From Pseudomonas sp. CHM02 (GTDB lineage Bacteria; Pseudomonadota; Gammaproteobacteria; Pseudomonadales; Pseudomonadaceae), in assembly GCF_000612585.1 (NCBI RefSeq), contig NZ_JFCA01000036.1, forward strand, positions 17,444-81,443: a stretch of DNA of 64,000 bases, given 5' to 3'. The position numbers and the translations under genes are program-made. The notes under the pieces were generated by a model, which saw only the letters and a list, made by a program, of their open reading frames with translations, had not been told where the DNA came from and searched no databases. Of this stretch, positions 16,237 through 25,208 are shown piece by piece (the stretch's first letter is position 1; every line of letters starts with the position of its first letter).

Positions 16237-17892
16237 TCAGTGGGCGCGATCCCGTACGCCTTGATCGACGGCCGAGCGCACCTCGGAAGGCGGCAACTGA
16301 CGCCCCAGCAGCAGATCAGCGCCCTTCTCGGCGATCATGATTGAAGGCGCATTGGTGTTGGCACTGTTGAGTCGAGGCATCACCGAGGAATCGATGACGC
16401 GTAGCCCCTGGATGCCATAGACCCGCAGTTGTGGATCGACCACCGATTGCTCGTCGATGCCCATCTTGCAGGTCCCCACCGGGTGGTAGCCGGTGCGGCC
16501 GCTTTCCCGGGCGTAGTCTTCATAGTCCGCCTGGGTCTTGATGCGGCTGCCGGGAAAATGCTCGGCCTTGATATACCGCGCCAGGGAGGGTTGGGAAAGG
16601 ATTTCCCGGCTGAGTTTGATGCCTTCGACCGACACGTGAAGGTCATACGGGTCGCTGATGTAGGCGGGGTCGATCGACGGCGCCTGCAACGGGTCGGCAC
16701 TGTTGAGCCTGACCTGGCCACGGCTGCGTGGGCGCAGGAAATAAGAGTTCAACGTGCACCCCGACCCCGAAGGCACCGGGGGGATCCCCGCCTCGACCCC
16801 GGCGCCCGGCAGGAAATGGAACTGCAAGTCCGGGATCTGGGAGCGGGAATCGCCGTACCAGAACGCGCCGGCCTCGGCGATGTTGGAGGTGACCGGGCCC
16901 TTGTTGAACAACAGGTACTCGAGGCCTGCCCATACGGTCATGTGGGGTTTCGCGTACTTGTCCAGGCTCTTGGGTTCCTTCAGTTCGCAGACGATATCGA
17001 TATCGAAATGGTCCTGCAGATTCTGCCCCACGCCCGGGAGGTCCTTGTGCACGGTAATGCCGTGCCGCGACAGCTCCTGCGCCGGGCCAACGCCGGACAA
17101 CATCAGAATCTTCGGCGAACCGATGGCACCCGCCGCGACGACCACTTCGCGAGACGCCTGGGCAAAGCGAACCTCCCGTGAATCACGGCCCTGAACGTAC
17201 TCCACGCCCGTGGCGCGGCCATTTTCGATACGCACCCGAGTGACCAGGCATTCGGTCTGTATCGTCAGGTTCGGCCGCTTGCGCACTGCTTTGTTCAGGT
17301 AACCTTGAGCCGTACTGCAACGTCGGCCATTGCGCAGGGTCGTTTGATAGGCACCACAGCCTTCCTGTTTTGCCCCGTTGAAGTCCGGGTTATGGGGGAT
17401 TCCGGCTTCCTGCGCCGAACGAATGAACGCCTTGCTCACTTCGTTGAGGCTGATGGGATCGGACACGCCCAGCGGTCCCTGGGTACCGTGGTACTCGTTG
17501 GAAAAGCGCTCGTTGTCCTCGGCACGCCGGAAGTACGGCAGCACGTCCCGATAAGACCAGCCCTGGCAGCCTTCCTCGCGCTCCCAATCGTCGTAGTCGC
17601 GCGCATTGCCGCGGGTATAGACCATGGCGTTGATCGACCCACTGCCCCCCAGGACGCGTCCTTGCGGATACACAATGGAGCGGTTTTTCATCGTGGCCTG
17701 GTCAACGGTGTTGAAGCCCCAGGTCAGGGGCCCTCCGGTCATTTTGAAGAAACCCACCGGCATGTGAATGTACGGGTTGGTGTCCGCCGGCCCCGCTTCG
17801 AGCAGCAGCACCTTGACGTTGTCCGCCTCGCTCAGGCGCGCCGCCAGTACACAACCGGCAGAACCGCCGCCAATGATGACGAAATCATACAT
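16237..17892 (-). CDS. GMC family FAD-dependent alcohol oxidoreductase (choline-dehydrogenase-like)
   Basis: 551-residue glucose-methanol-choline oxidoreductase. The FAD-binding GGGSAG loop is at residues 8-13, the GMC signature region at about 80-100 (GRVLGGSGSINAMVYTRGN), and the second signature near 255-270 (GAIGSPKILMLSGVGPA). The C-terminal catalytic region has GYHPVGTCKMG and the final NTNAPSIMIAEKGADLLLG. It oxidises an alcohol to an aldehyde with electrons going to FAD. It follows the aldehyde dehydrogenase by 52 bp in one operon, an arrangement like betBA but without betI or a choline transporter. The substrate is therefore probably another alcohol delivered by this region's transporters. 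Confidence 0.93.
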   Translation of the reverse strand: MYDFVIIGGGSAGCVLAARLSEADNVKVLLLEAGPADTNPYIHMPVGFFKMTGGPLTWGFNTVDQATMKNRSIVYPQGRVLGGSGSINAMVYTRGNARDYDDWEREEGCQGWSYRDVLPYFRRAEDNERFSNEYHGTQGPLGVSDPISLNEVSKAFIRSAQEAGIPHNPDFNGAKQEGCGAYQTTLRNGRRCSTAQGYLNKAVRKRPNLTIQTECLVTRVRIENGRATGVEYVQGRDSREVRFAQASREVVVAAGAIGSPKILMLSGVGPAQELSRHGITVHKDLPGVGQNLQDHFDIDIVCELKEPKSLDKYAKPHMTVWAGLEYLLFNKGPVTSNIAEAGAFWYGDSRSQIPDLQFHFLPGAGVEAGIPPVPSGSGCTLNSYFLRPRSRGQVRLNSADPLQAPSIDPAYISDPYDLHVSVEGIKLSREILSQPSLARYIKAEHFPGSRIKTQADYEDYARESGRTGYHPVGTCKMGIDEQSVVDPQLRVYGIQGLRVIDSSVMPRLNSANTNAPSIMIAEKGADLLLGRQLPPSEVRSAVDQGVRDRAH

Positions 17893-17944
17893 AGTGATAC
17901 CTCATTTTTATTGTTGTCCTCGGGTCGATGCGGCCCGGTCCGGC

Positions 17945-19447
17945 TCAGCCCTGCACCCAGCGGGCACGCTCTCCCAGTTGCACATGCACGGACTTGACCT
18001 CGGTGTACTCCTCGACGCCGTAGCGCCCGGTCTCGCGGCCGATGCCCGATTGTTTGAAGCCGCCGGAAGGCAGTTCCGGGCCACCTGCGATGGTGGTATT
18101 GACCCATACCCTTCCCGCCTTTATCTGGCGCATGGCTTTCAATGAAGTGTTCAGGTCACGACTCCAGACACTGGCCGCCAGGCCGAAGGGTGTGTCGTTG
18201 GCGATCTGCATCGCCTGGTCAAAGTCGTCGAAGGCGGTAATGGTCAGTACAGGGCCAAAGATCTCTTCGCGCGCCAACGTCATCTGCGGCGTTACCTGGG
18301 AAAAAACCGCCGGTTGCAGGTACATGCCCTGGGGCGATTCGATTCGATACCCGCCAGTCAGCAACTGTGCACCTTCGCGGCGGCCCTGACTGACATAGCC
18401 GAGAATTCGCTCCAACTGGCGCTGTTCAGTGATCGACCCGACCTGGGTCGCCTCATCCAGCGGATCACCGATGCGAACCTTGCCCAGCAGATCGAGAATC
18501 TTCGCCGTGAGGCTCTGCTCCACAGAGCGGTGCACCAGTAGACGGCTGCCACTGACACAGCATTGGCCGGCGTTGAAGCAGATGCCGAAGACGATGGCGT
18601 CCGCAGCCACATCCAGATCCGCATCGGCGAACACCACCTGCGGATTCTTGCCGCCCAGCTCCAGGCCGGTTTTCTTCATGTTGCCGGCAGCGGCAGCCAG
18701 CGTCAGCCTGCCGACCTCGGTCGAGCCGGTGAACGACACCATGTCGATGTCGGCGTGTTCGGAAATGGCCTGGCCAACCACCGAGCCCGGCCCGGTCAGC
18801 ACGTTCACCACGCCATCGGGCAGCCCCGCCTGTTGCAACAGGCCCGCCAGGATCAGTGTAGTGCCGGAAGTGAGCTCGCTTGGCTTGATGACCACGGTGC
18901 ATCCCGACGCCAGGATAAATGGCAGGCGTTCGGCAAGAATGAAGAACGGGAAATTCCACGGTGTGATCAACCCCACGACGCCTACCGGCTCACGCGTCAC
19001 CAGGCCCAGCATGTCGTCGCCCAGGTTATTGAACGCGTCGCCGTGCAGCGCGCGCGCCTGTCCGGCGGCATATTCCCAGATGCCCGCGGCCGCCAGTACT
19101 TCACCACGGGACTGGGCGATGGGCTTGCCCGTTTCCAGGGTTTCGCACAGGGCCAGTTCTTCGCAGTGCTGGCGGATCAGTTGCGCGGTCTTGAGCAGCA
19201 CGGTACTACGTGCCTCACCACTGCCGTGAGCCCAGGTGCCCTGCTCGAAGGCCCGGCGCGCGGCGATCACGGCCTGGTCTACATCAATGGCGCTGCCTGA
19301 AGGGTAAACGCTGACCGGCACATCGTGGGCGGGGCTGCGGCGGGTCACCGAACGTGTGGCCGAGCCTTGTGTCCATTGCCCGTCGATGAACATATCGAAG
19401 TGGCGAGGCTGAGCAGGCAGTGAATGAATCAAGGCATTATTGTTCAT
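17945..19447 (-). CDS. NAD(P)-dependent aldehyde dehydrogenase
   Basis: 500-residue aldehyde dehydrogenase. The catalytic Glu lies in LELGGKNPQVVF, and the catalytic Cys in FNAGQCCVSGSR about 30 residues later. The NAD-binding segment has PWNFPFF, and the C-terminal region reads PFGLAASVW and GGFKQSGIGRETG. The start MNNNALIHS has an AAGGA site; the longer frame to 19477 is less likely. It should convert the aldehyde made by the following GMC enzyme into an acid. The operon begins next to operator copy 3 (19520-19537), and the TetR gene at 19663 is divergent. Confidence 0.94.
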   Translation of the reverse strand: MNNNALIHSLPAQPRHFDMFIDGQWTQGSATRSVTRRSPAHDVPVSVYPSGSAIDVDQAVIAARRAFEQGTWAHGSGEARSTVLLKTAQLIRQHCEELALCETLETGKPIAQSRGEVLAAAGIWEYAAGQARALHGDAFNNLGDDMLGLVTREPVGVVGLITPWNFPFFILAERLPFILASGCTVVIKPSELTSGTTLILAGLLQQAGLPDGVVNVLTGPGSVVGQAISEHADIDMVSFTGSTEVGRLTLAAAAGNMKKTGLELGGKNPQVVFADADLDVAADAIVFGICFNAGQCCVSGSRLLVHRSVEQSLTAKILDLLGKVRIGDPLDEATQVGSITEQRQLERILGYVSQGRREGAQLLTGGYRIESPQGMYLQPAVFSQVTPQMTLAREEIFGPVLTITAFDDFDQAMQIANDTPFGLAASVWSRDLNTSLKAMRQIKAGRVWVNTTIAGGPELPSGGFKQSGIGRETGRYGVEEYTEVKSVHVQLGERARWVQG

Positions 19448-19519
19448 GATAGTGTCCTTTTCCGAACGGGAATCCAATCGACTCCTGGCCTGGCTTACCG
19501 GCCAAAAGTCTAATGTATA

Positions 19520-19537
19520 TAACCAACTGGTTGCTTA
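19520..19537. promoter_or_regulatory. Palindromic operator copy 3, between aldehyde dehydrogenase and tetR
   Basis: TAACCAACTGGTTGCTTA: perfect left arm, one mismatch in the right arm. It lies between the divergent aldehyde-dehydrogenase operon and the TetR gene, the classic place for a TetR repressor to control both. Confidence 0.82.
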
Positions 19538-19662
19538 CTTTTTCAGTGACCTTTAAGCTCTTTTCGCTATGAATTTCCAGAAGCAGGTCAGGCGCAGATC
19601 GCCGTGCATCGCCGCCGAAAAACCCGCCTCGTTGATACAAGACTGTTACCGGAGCCACCTGA

Positions 19663-20319
19663 ATGACGAATGAACCCATGGAAGAAAGTGCGCCGCGCGC
19701 CACCCGCGACTCGGAGGCAACCAAGCTTCGTATCCTCAAGGCCGCCACGGTCGAATTCGCCAAACTGGGGTTTGGCGGTGCACGCATCAACAGCATTGCC
19801 GAACGGGCCAAATCCAATAAACGCATGATCTACGAATATTTCGGCAGCAAGGAAGAGTTGTTCCAGGCCGTGCTGGAGACCGCCTACAACGACATCCGCA
19901 TGGCCGAGCGCAAACTGAAACTCGAAGAGCTCGACCCGCAAACGGCGATCACTCAACTGGTGACGTTCACCTGGAAGTACTACCTGAAAAACCCGCATTT
20001 CCTGACCCTGGTCAACAGCGAAAACCTGCACAAGGCCGCGCACTTGAAGCACTCCCGGGAGAAGATGCACGACATGCACGGTTCCATGGTGCAGATGGTC
20101 GCGAGCATTCTTGACCGTGGCGTCGCCGACGGTGTGTTCCGCCCCGGCGTGGATCCGGTGCAGTTGATCATTTCCATCGCCGCCATCAACTACTACTACC
20201 TCAACAACCGCTTTACCGGACAAATCATCTACGGCTTCGACCTCATGTCGCCCGAAGCCCTCCAGGCGCGAATCGACTTCAACGTCGAGACCGTTCTGGG
20301 AATGCTCAGGCCTCGATGA
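19663..20319 (+). CDS. TetR/AcrR family regulator, probable master regulator of the catabolic region
   Basis: 218-residue TetR-type repressor. The helix-turn-helix is at about residues 40-62 (INSIAERAKSNKRMIYEYFG). The C-terminal domain resembles the RutR-like group (EELDPQTAITQLVTFTWKYY; INYYYLNNRFTGQI). It is divergent from the aldehyde dehydrogenase/GMC operon with palindrome copy 3 between them. Three more copies of that palindrome control the other operons. This placement makes it the best candidate for the regulator of all four. The ligand is unknown and is expected to be the substrate or an intermediate, perhaps a CoA ester. Confidence 0.9.
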   Translation: MTNEPMEESAPRATRDSEATKLRILKAATVEFAKLGFGGARINSIAERAKSNKRMIYEYFGSKEELFQAVLETAYNDIRMAERKLKLEELDPQTAITQLVTFTWKYYLKNPHFLTLVNSENLHKAAHLKHSREKMHDMHGSMVQMVASILDRGVADGVFRPGVDPVQLIISIAAINYYYLNNRFTGQIIYGFDLMSPEALQARIDFNVETVLGMLRPR

Positions 20320-20366
20320 CGCCATGCACCTCCCTTTCATGCCGGTAACGCCATGCAAGGGAGTGT

Positions 20367-21878
20367 TCATTTCAGCGCAGCGAGCATCGGCTCGCCTACC
20401 AACGGCATGAATGCCATGCGGTCCAGCACATCGCGCTGAACATCCACACCCTGGGCCACTTCGATCAATTCCACGCCACCCTCCACCAGACGGAACACCG
20501 CCCGTTCGGTGACGTACAGCACCTCCTTTCCGGACAACAGGGCCTGGGGCCCACTGAACGTAATGTGACTGACCTGCGCCACCAGTTTCGGCACCTCGCC
20601 GACCTGGGCGATTTCCAGCTCCGTGCCATGGCGGGCCACCTGCAAACCCTTGGCTTCAAAGGCACCACAGAACACCACCTTGCGTGCGCCCTGGGTGATA
20701 TCGACGAAACCGCCGGGGCCGACCAGGCGACCGCCCAGGCTGGACACATTGACGTTGCCGAACTGATCCATTTCGCCCATCCCGAGAAACGCGAGGTCAA
20801 CCCCGCCGCCACTGTAGAAGTCGAACTGATCCAGAGACGTGACGATCGCCTGGGGATAACGCGCCGCGCCGAACATGGCTCCGTCCATCATTCGACCATT
20901 GTGGATGCCCTGCTCGATGGTGCCCCAGTACTGGTCCTGCAACCCCCGCTCGGCAAGCAATGAGGGAATACCCGCGGGGATCCCGAAACCGAAATTGAGC
21001 GACATGCCGGGTTTGAATTCATCCGCGGCCCGTTGCGCGATGATGCGGCGGATGTCCTCTGCCAGAGGCGCTTCAACAGCTTGCGAATCGGGCAGGCATT
21101 CGCCGCTGATCTGCGGGTCGTAATCGGCCACCAGGCACTGGCGCTGATCCGGCACACGTACCACGGCGTCCACCAGCACACCCGGAATGCGCACCATGCG
21201 GGCAGGCACGAACGGGGTTTCGCTCACCCCACGAACTTGCACGTAAACCTTGCCACCACTGTTGTGCGCCGCCAGGGCCAGGGCATAGGCGTCCAGGTCA
21301 GCCGCTTCATGGGCCAGGGTGATATTACCGCTGGGGTCGGCCAGGCTGCCCCGCACCAGTGCCACGTCAACCTTGAACGGTTTGTAGCGCAGGTACGGCC
21401 GGCCATCGATCTCGATTCGTTCGACAATGGTCTCGACTGCAGACTCGTTGCAGCGACCGCCATTGACTACCGGGTCGGCAAAGGTGCCCAGGCCGATGTG
21501 GGTGATCAGGCCCGGCCGACCGGCACCGATTTCGCGCATCAGGGTCATGATCACCCCCGCCGGCAGGGTGTAGGCCGCAATTTCGTTGTCCCTGGCCAGG
21601 CGCTGCATTTTCGCCGACCAACTCCAGTGCCCACCTATCACCTTGCGCACCAGTCCTTTGTGGGCCAGACGCTCAAGACCGCTGCCCTGCCCGTCTCCAA
21701 TGCCCAACGCATGGACGATGGTCAGGTCTCGCGGGTGGCCGGTGGTCAGGAAGGAATGCTCGATTGCACTGAGCAGGGCATCAGGTTCCAGCAACGTCCC
21801 GGACCCGCAAATCGCCACGGTGGCGCCATCGGCAATGGCTGCAGCGACATCTGCGGTCGAACAACAGCGTCTTCTCAT
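20367..21878 (-). CDS. Acyl-CoA:acetate CoA-transferase, YdiF-like
   Basis: 503-residue fused alpha-beta CoA-transferase of the YdiF/propionate CoA-transferase type. The N-terminal half has VAICGSGTLLEPDALLSAIE and PRDLTIVHALGIGDG. The C-terminal half has NFGFGIPAGIPSLLAERG and the catalytic Glu segment WGTIEQGIHNG (near residue 320), followed by GGRLVGPGGFVDITQGARKV. It transfers CoA from a donor to a carboxylic acid, presumably the acid made by the aldehyde dehydrogenase. Divergent from the acyl-CoA dehydrogenase gene; operator copy 4 lies in the shared intergenic region. Convergent with tetR (47-bp gap). Confidence 0.92.
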   Translation of the reverse strand: MRRRCCSTADVAAAIADGATVAICGSGTLLEPDALLSAIEHSFLTTGHPRDLTIVHALGIGDGQGSGLERLAHKGLVRKVIGGHWSWSAKMQRLARDNEIAAYTLPAGVIMTLMREIGAGRPGLITHIGLGTFADPVVNGGRCNESAVETIVERIEIDGRPYLRYKPFKVDVALVRGSLADPSGNITLAHEAADLDAYALALAAHNSGGKVYVQVRGVSETPFVPARMVRIPGVLVDAVVRVPDQRQCLVADYDPQISGECLPDSQAVEAPLAEDIRRIIAQRAADEFKPGMSLNFGFGIPAGIPSLLAERGLQDQYWGTIEQGIHNGRMMDGAMFGAARYPQAIVTSLDQFDFYSGGGVDLAFLGMGEMDQFGNVNVSSLGGRLVGPGGFVDITQGARKVVFCGAFEAKGLQVARHGTELEIAQVGEVPKLVAQVSHITFSGPQALLSGKEVLYVTERAVFRLVEGGVELIEVAQGVDVQRDVLDRMAFMPLVGEPMLAALK

Positions 21879-21962
21879 TTTTGCTTTCTCCCAGTGAAAG
21901 GTTTCGCTGTTTGCATCCCCGGTGTACAGAACGCTTGACGCGCTCTGGAAGGACGCCTTAAA

Positions 21963-21980
21963 TAAATAACCGGTTGGTTA
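21963..21980. promoter_or_regulatory. Palindromic operator copy 4, CoA-transferase/acyl-CoA dehydrogenase intergenic
   Basis: TAAATAACCGGTTGGTTA, exact reverse complement of copy 2. It sits in the 177-bp region between the divergent CoA-transferase (starts 21878) and acyl-CoA dehydrogenase (starts 22056), so one site can control both directions. Confidence 0.82.
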
Positions 21981-22055
21981 CATAAATCTCACTCTAGTCC
22001 AGCTCGAGATCGAAAACAACCCACCGTTCATTGCTCACCGGAAAGGAAAAAAACA

Positions 22056-23201
22056 ATGCAACTTTCTGAGATTCACCTGCAGATTCGCGACGTCGCCCGC
22101 CGCTTCGCCGATCAGACCGTGCGCCCCCTCGCCGAAAAGCTCGACCAGGAGGAAAGCTTCCCGGCCGCCCTGTATCGGCAAATGGGCGAATTGGGCTTGT
22201 TCGGAATCACCGTGCCCGATACCCAGGGCGGTGCCGGGCTGGACACCCTGGCCTACGCTCTGGTGATGGAAGAATTGTCGCGCGGCTATGCCTCGGTGGC
22301 CGACCAGTGCGGCTTGCTGGAATTGATCGGCACCCTGCTCTCGGTCCACGGCACTGCACACCAACAGGCGCGCTACCTGCCCGAACTGCTCAGCGCACAT
22401 AAGCATCCGGCTTATTGCATTACCGAAGCCGAAGCCGGCTCTGATGTGTCAGGTATCCGCACCACGGCCGTGCGTACCCCCAACGGCTGGACACTCAACG
22501 GTTCCAAGTTGTGGATTCACAACGCACCGATCGCCGACCTGGCGTTCGTGCTGGCACGCACCGACCCTGAGGCAGGCAAGCGCGGCATGAGCATTTTCAT
22601 CGTCGACTGCCACTTGCCAGGCGTATCCAAAGGCCCTAAAGAACACAAGATGGGCCAGCGAGCTTCCCAGGTGGGCGGCCTTAACTTCGACGATGTCGAA
22701 TTGACCGAAGACGCACTGCTGGGCCAGGAAGGCCGCGGTTTCCACATCATGATGAGCGCGCTGGACAAAGGCCGCGTGGGCATCGCGTCACTGGCGGTGG
22801 GCATTGCCCAGGCCGGCCTTGAAGCCGCACTGGAATACGTGCCGCAACGCAAACAGTTCGGCAAGCCGATCGCCGACAACCAAGGTTTGCAATGGATGCT
22901 CGCCGACATGGCCAAGGACATTCGTGCAGCGCGGTTGCTGGTACAGGATGCTGCACAGCGCCTGGACGCCAATGACAACGCCACCATCGCTTGCTCGATG
23001 GCCAAATGTTTCGCTGCGGACGTGGCGGTCGCACAAACGGCCAATGCCGTGCAGATGTTCGGCGGCAGCGGCTTCATTCGCGGTTTTGAGGTAGAACGGC
23101 TGTACCGGGACGCCAAGATCACCCAGATCTACGAAGGCACCAACCAGATCCAGCGCACCATCATCGCTCGTGAACTGCTGACCCAGGGAGCCCGCTCATG
23201 A
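22056..23201 (+). CDS. Acyl-CoA dehydrogenase
   Basis: 381-residue flavin acyl-CoA dehydrogenase. The N-terminal helical domain is followed by the FAD/substrate block YCITEAEAGSDVSGIRT (near residue 130). The C-terminal domain has MFGGSGFIRGFEVERLYRDA and the catalytic base Glu360 in IYEGTNQIQ, the short-chain/medium-chain arrangement. It forms a 2,3-double bond in an acyl-CoA and gives electrons to ETF, which is encoded in the same regulon (etfBA). First gene of a six-gene plus-strand run; its stop overlaps the SDR start by ATGA. AGGAAA precedes the start. Confidence 0.94.
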   Translation: MQLSEIHLQIRDVARRFADQTVRPLAEKLDQEESFPAALYRQMGELGLFGITVPDTQGGAGLDTLAYALVMEELSRGYASVADQCGLLELIGTLLSVHGTAHQQARYLPELLSAHKHPAYCITEAEAGSDVSGIRTTAVRTPNGWTLNGSKLWIHNAPIADLAFVLARTDPEAGKRGMSIFIVDCHLPGVSKGPKEHKMGQRASQVGGLNFDDVELTEDALLGQEGRGFHIMMSALDKGRVGIASLAVGIAQAGLEAALEYVPQRKQFGKPIADNQGLQWMLADMAKDIRAARLLVQDAAQRLDANDNATIACSMAKCFAADVAVAQTANAVQMFGGSGFIRGFEVERLYRDAKITQIYEGTNQIQRTIIARELLTQGARS

Positions 23202-23968
23202 GTTCCCGCCCGACTGCACTGGTCACCGGTGCACGGGGTGGCATCGGGCGCGCCTCGGCGGTTGGACTGGCCCGCGCGGGTTTTGACCTGGCCCTGGTCG
23301 ACCTGCAAGTGGACGAGGCCCTGCAAGCCACCCTGCAAGCGGTGACCGAGCTGGGGGCCAACGCCGCCGTGCTGGCGGGCGACATTGCCGTGATCGAACG
23401 GCACGAGGCCCTGCTCGACGCTGCCCAGGCAGCAATCGGGCCGTTGTCCTGTCTGATCAACAATGCTGGCGTCTCGGTCGCCAGCCGCGGTGACCTGCTG
23501 GATGTCAGCCCGGAAAGCTACGACCGCTGCCAGCGGGTGAACACCCGTGGCACGTTCTTCCTGACCCAGGCATTCGCCCGCCGTTTGCTCACCTACAAAC
23601 CGACAGGGATGCATCGCTGCATCGTCACCGTCACCTCCTCCAACGTGCATGCGGTGTCGGTGCTGCGCGGCGAATACGGCATCTCCAAGGCGGGCCTGTC
23701 CATGGCATCGCGCCTATTCGCGGTACGCCTGGCCGATGAGGGCATCGGCGTATACGAGGTACAGCCGGGACTGATCGCAACGGAAATGACCGCGCCATCG
23801 AAAGCACGCTACGACGCAGAGATCGAACGTGGCCTCACGGCGATCAAGCGCTGGGGTACGCCCGAGGACGTAGCCACGGTGATTACCACCATGGCCAGTG
23901 GTGGCCTGCCCTACACCGTCGGCCAGGCCGTGCCCGTCGACGGCGGCCTGTTGATTCCAAAATTCTGA
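23198..23968 (+). CDS. SDR family oxidoreductase (3-ketoacyl reductase type)
   Basis: 256-residue classical short-chain dehydrogenase. The cofactor loop is TGARGGIGRA (residues 10-19), with Asp in LALVDLQVD suggesting NAD. NNAG lies near residue 86. The catalytic Ser (VTVTSSNVHA) and YGISK pair are present, and the C-terminal QAVPVDGGLLIPKF is typical. All catalytic residues are intact, unlike the SDR at 3274. Translationally coupled to the acyl-CoA dehydrogenase and 18 bp before the DUF993 gene. It probably oxidises or reduces a hydroxyl/keto group in the pathway; no enoyl-CoA hydratase gene is present to make a classic beta-oxidation step. Confidence 0.9.
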   Translation: MSSRPTALVTGARGGIGRASAVGLARAGFDLALVDLQVDEALQATLQAVTELGANAAVLAGDIAVIERHEALLDAAQAAIGPLSCLINNAGVSVASRGDLLDVSPESYDRCQRVNTRGTFFLTQAFARRLLTYKPTGMHRCIVTVTSSNVHAVSVLRGEYGISKAGLSMASRLFAVRLADEGIGVYEVQPGLIATEMTAPSKARYDAEIERGLTAIKRWGTPEDVATVITTMASGGLPYTVGQAVPVDGGLLIPKF

Positions 23969-23986
23969 CCTGCCGGAGACCCTGCC

Positions 23987-25159
23987 ATGTCACTGACTAT
24001 CCAATTGCCAACGTTCGACCAGGGCAAGACTGCGCCCTACTCGCTGGTCGGCACGGCGCTGCCGATCATTCCAAAGCTCGCCAGCAATCATCGCATCGCG
24101 CTCAGCGCAGCCCATGTGGTGGCCGATCCTCTGGCACCTCGACACTCCGGGGCCGCGGCACCGATCGACTGGGAACGTACGCTCCATTATCGGCGCTTTC
24201 TGCTGGAACAGGGCCTGGGAATCGCCGAGGCCATGGACACCGCCCAGCGTGGCATGGGCCTGGACTGGCCAACGGCACTGGAACTGATCCAGCGCACGCT
24301 GGAGGAGACACGCGACATCAAGGGCGCAGTGATCTTTTCCGGCTGTGGCACCGATCACCTGGCCGCCAGCGACGCCCGCACGCTGGACGACGTGCTGCGC
24401 GCCTACGACCAGCAACATCAGGCCATCGGCAAACTGGGCGGGCGCATTATCCTGATGGCCAGCCGTGCCCTGGCGCGCGTGGCCAAAGGCCCGCAAGACT
24501 ATCGTCAGGTTTACCGCAATGTACTGGGCGATGCCCAGACACCTGTCATCCTGCATTGGCTGGGTGACATGTTCGACCCCGCCCTGCAGGGTTACTGGGG
24601 CAACACCGGGTTTGAAGCAGCGCTGGACACCTGCCTGGAGATCATTCACGAAAACGAAAGCAAGATCGACGGCATCAAGCTGTCGTTGCTCGACAAGGAC
24701 AAGGAAATCGCCCTGCGCCGCCGGCTTCCGGCATCGGTGAAAATGTACACCGGCGATGACTTCAACTACCCCGAACTGATCGAGGGCGATGAACAGGGCC
24801 ATTCCCACGCATTGCTTGGCATTTTCGATGCCATCGCCCCAGCCGCTTCCCAGGCGCTGACTGCCCTGGAACAAGGCGACCGGGCGCGCTACAACGCGCT
24901 GCTCGCTCCCACCTTGCCGCTGGCGCGACTGATCTTCAGTGCGCCAACCCAGTACTACAAGACGGGCGTCGTGTTCCTGGCCTGGCTCAATGGTCATCAG
25001 GATCACTTCACCATGCTCGAAGGGCATCAGGCGATGCGTCCACTGCACTATTTCTGCGAGGTGTTCCGATTGGCCGACCAGGCCGGGCTGCTGAGCAATC
25101 CGGAACTGGCCATCTCGCGCCTGCAGCAATGGCTGAAAGTGCACGGCGTCAACCCGTAG
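23987..25159 (+). CDS. DUF993 family, dihydrodipicolinate-synthase-like TIM-barrel protein
   Basis: 390-residue protein recognised as DUF993-like, a family of unknown function with a class-I-aldolase-like barrel. It contains a GIKLSLLD segment in which Lys231 sits where the Schiff-base lysine of the DapA/N-acetylneuraminate-lyase superfamily would be. Other blocks are VILHWLGDMFDPALQGYWG, MYTGDDFNYPELIEGD and FSGCGTDHL. An aldolase or (de)hydratase acting on a keto acid is a reasonable inference. It lies between the SDR and a TIM-barrel isomerase in one operon and may carry the key carbon-carbon step of this pathway. The exact reaction is unknown. Confidence 0.82.
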   Translation: MSLTIQLPTFDQGKTAPYSLVGTALPIIPKLASNHRIALSAAHVVADPLAPRHSGAAAPIDWERTLHYRRFLLEQGLGIAEAMDTAQRGMGLDWPTALELIQRTLEETRDIKGAVIFSGCGTDHLAASDARTLDDVLRAYDQQHQAIGKLGGRIILMASRALARVAKGPQDYRQVYRNVLGDAQTPVILHWLGDMFDPALQGYWGNTGFEAALDTCLEIIHENESKIDGIKLSLLDKDKEIALRRRLPASVKMYTGDDFNYPELIEGDEQGHSHALLGIFDAIAPAASQALTALEQGDRARYNALLAPTLPLARLIFSAPTQYYKTGVVFLAWLNGHQDHFTMLEGHQAMRPLHYFCEVFRLADQAGLLSNPELAISRLQQWLKVHGVNP

Positions 25160-25208
25160 CCACGGGCCCGGGCCTCATGGCCCGGGCGATCTTTCCCAGG
25201 AGAAAACG

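Noticed and set aside
16237..19447. betBA choline-to-betaine operon
   Set aside because: The GMC and aldehyde dehydrogenase pair resembles betBA in order, but betI, bet transport genes and the BetB-type neighbourhood are absent and the operator belongs to another regulon.
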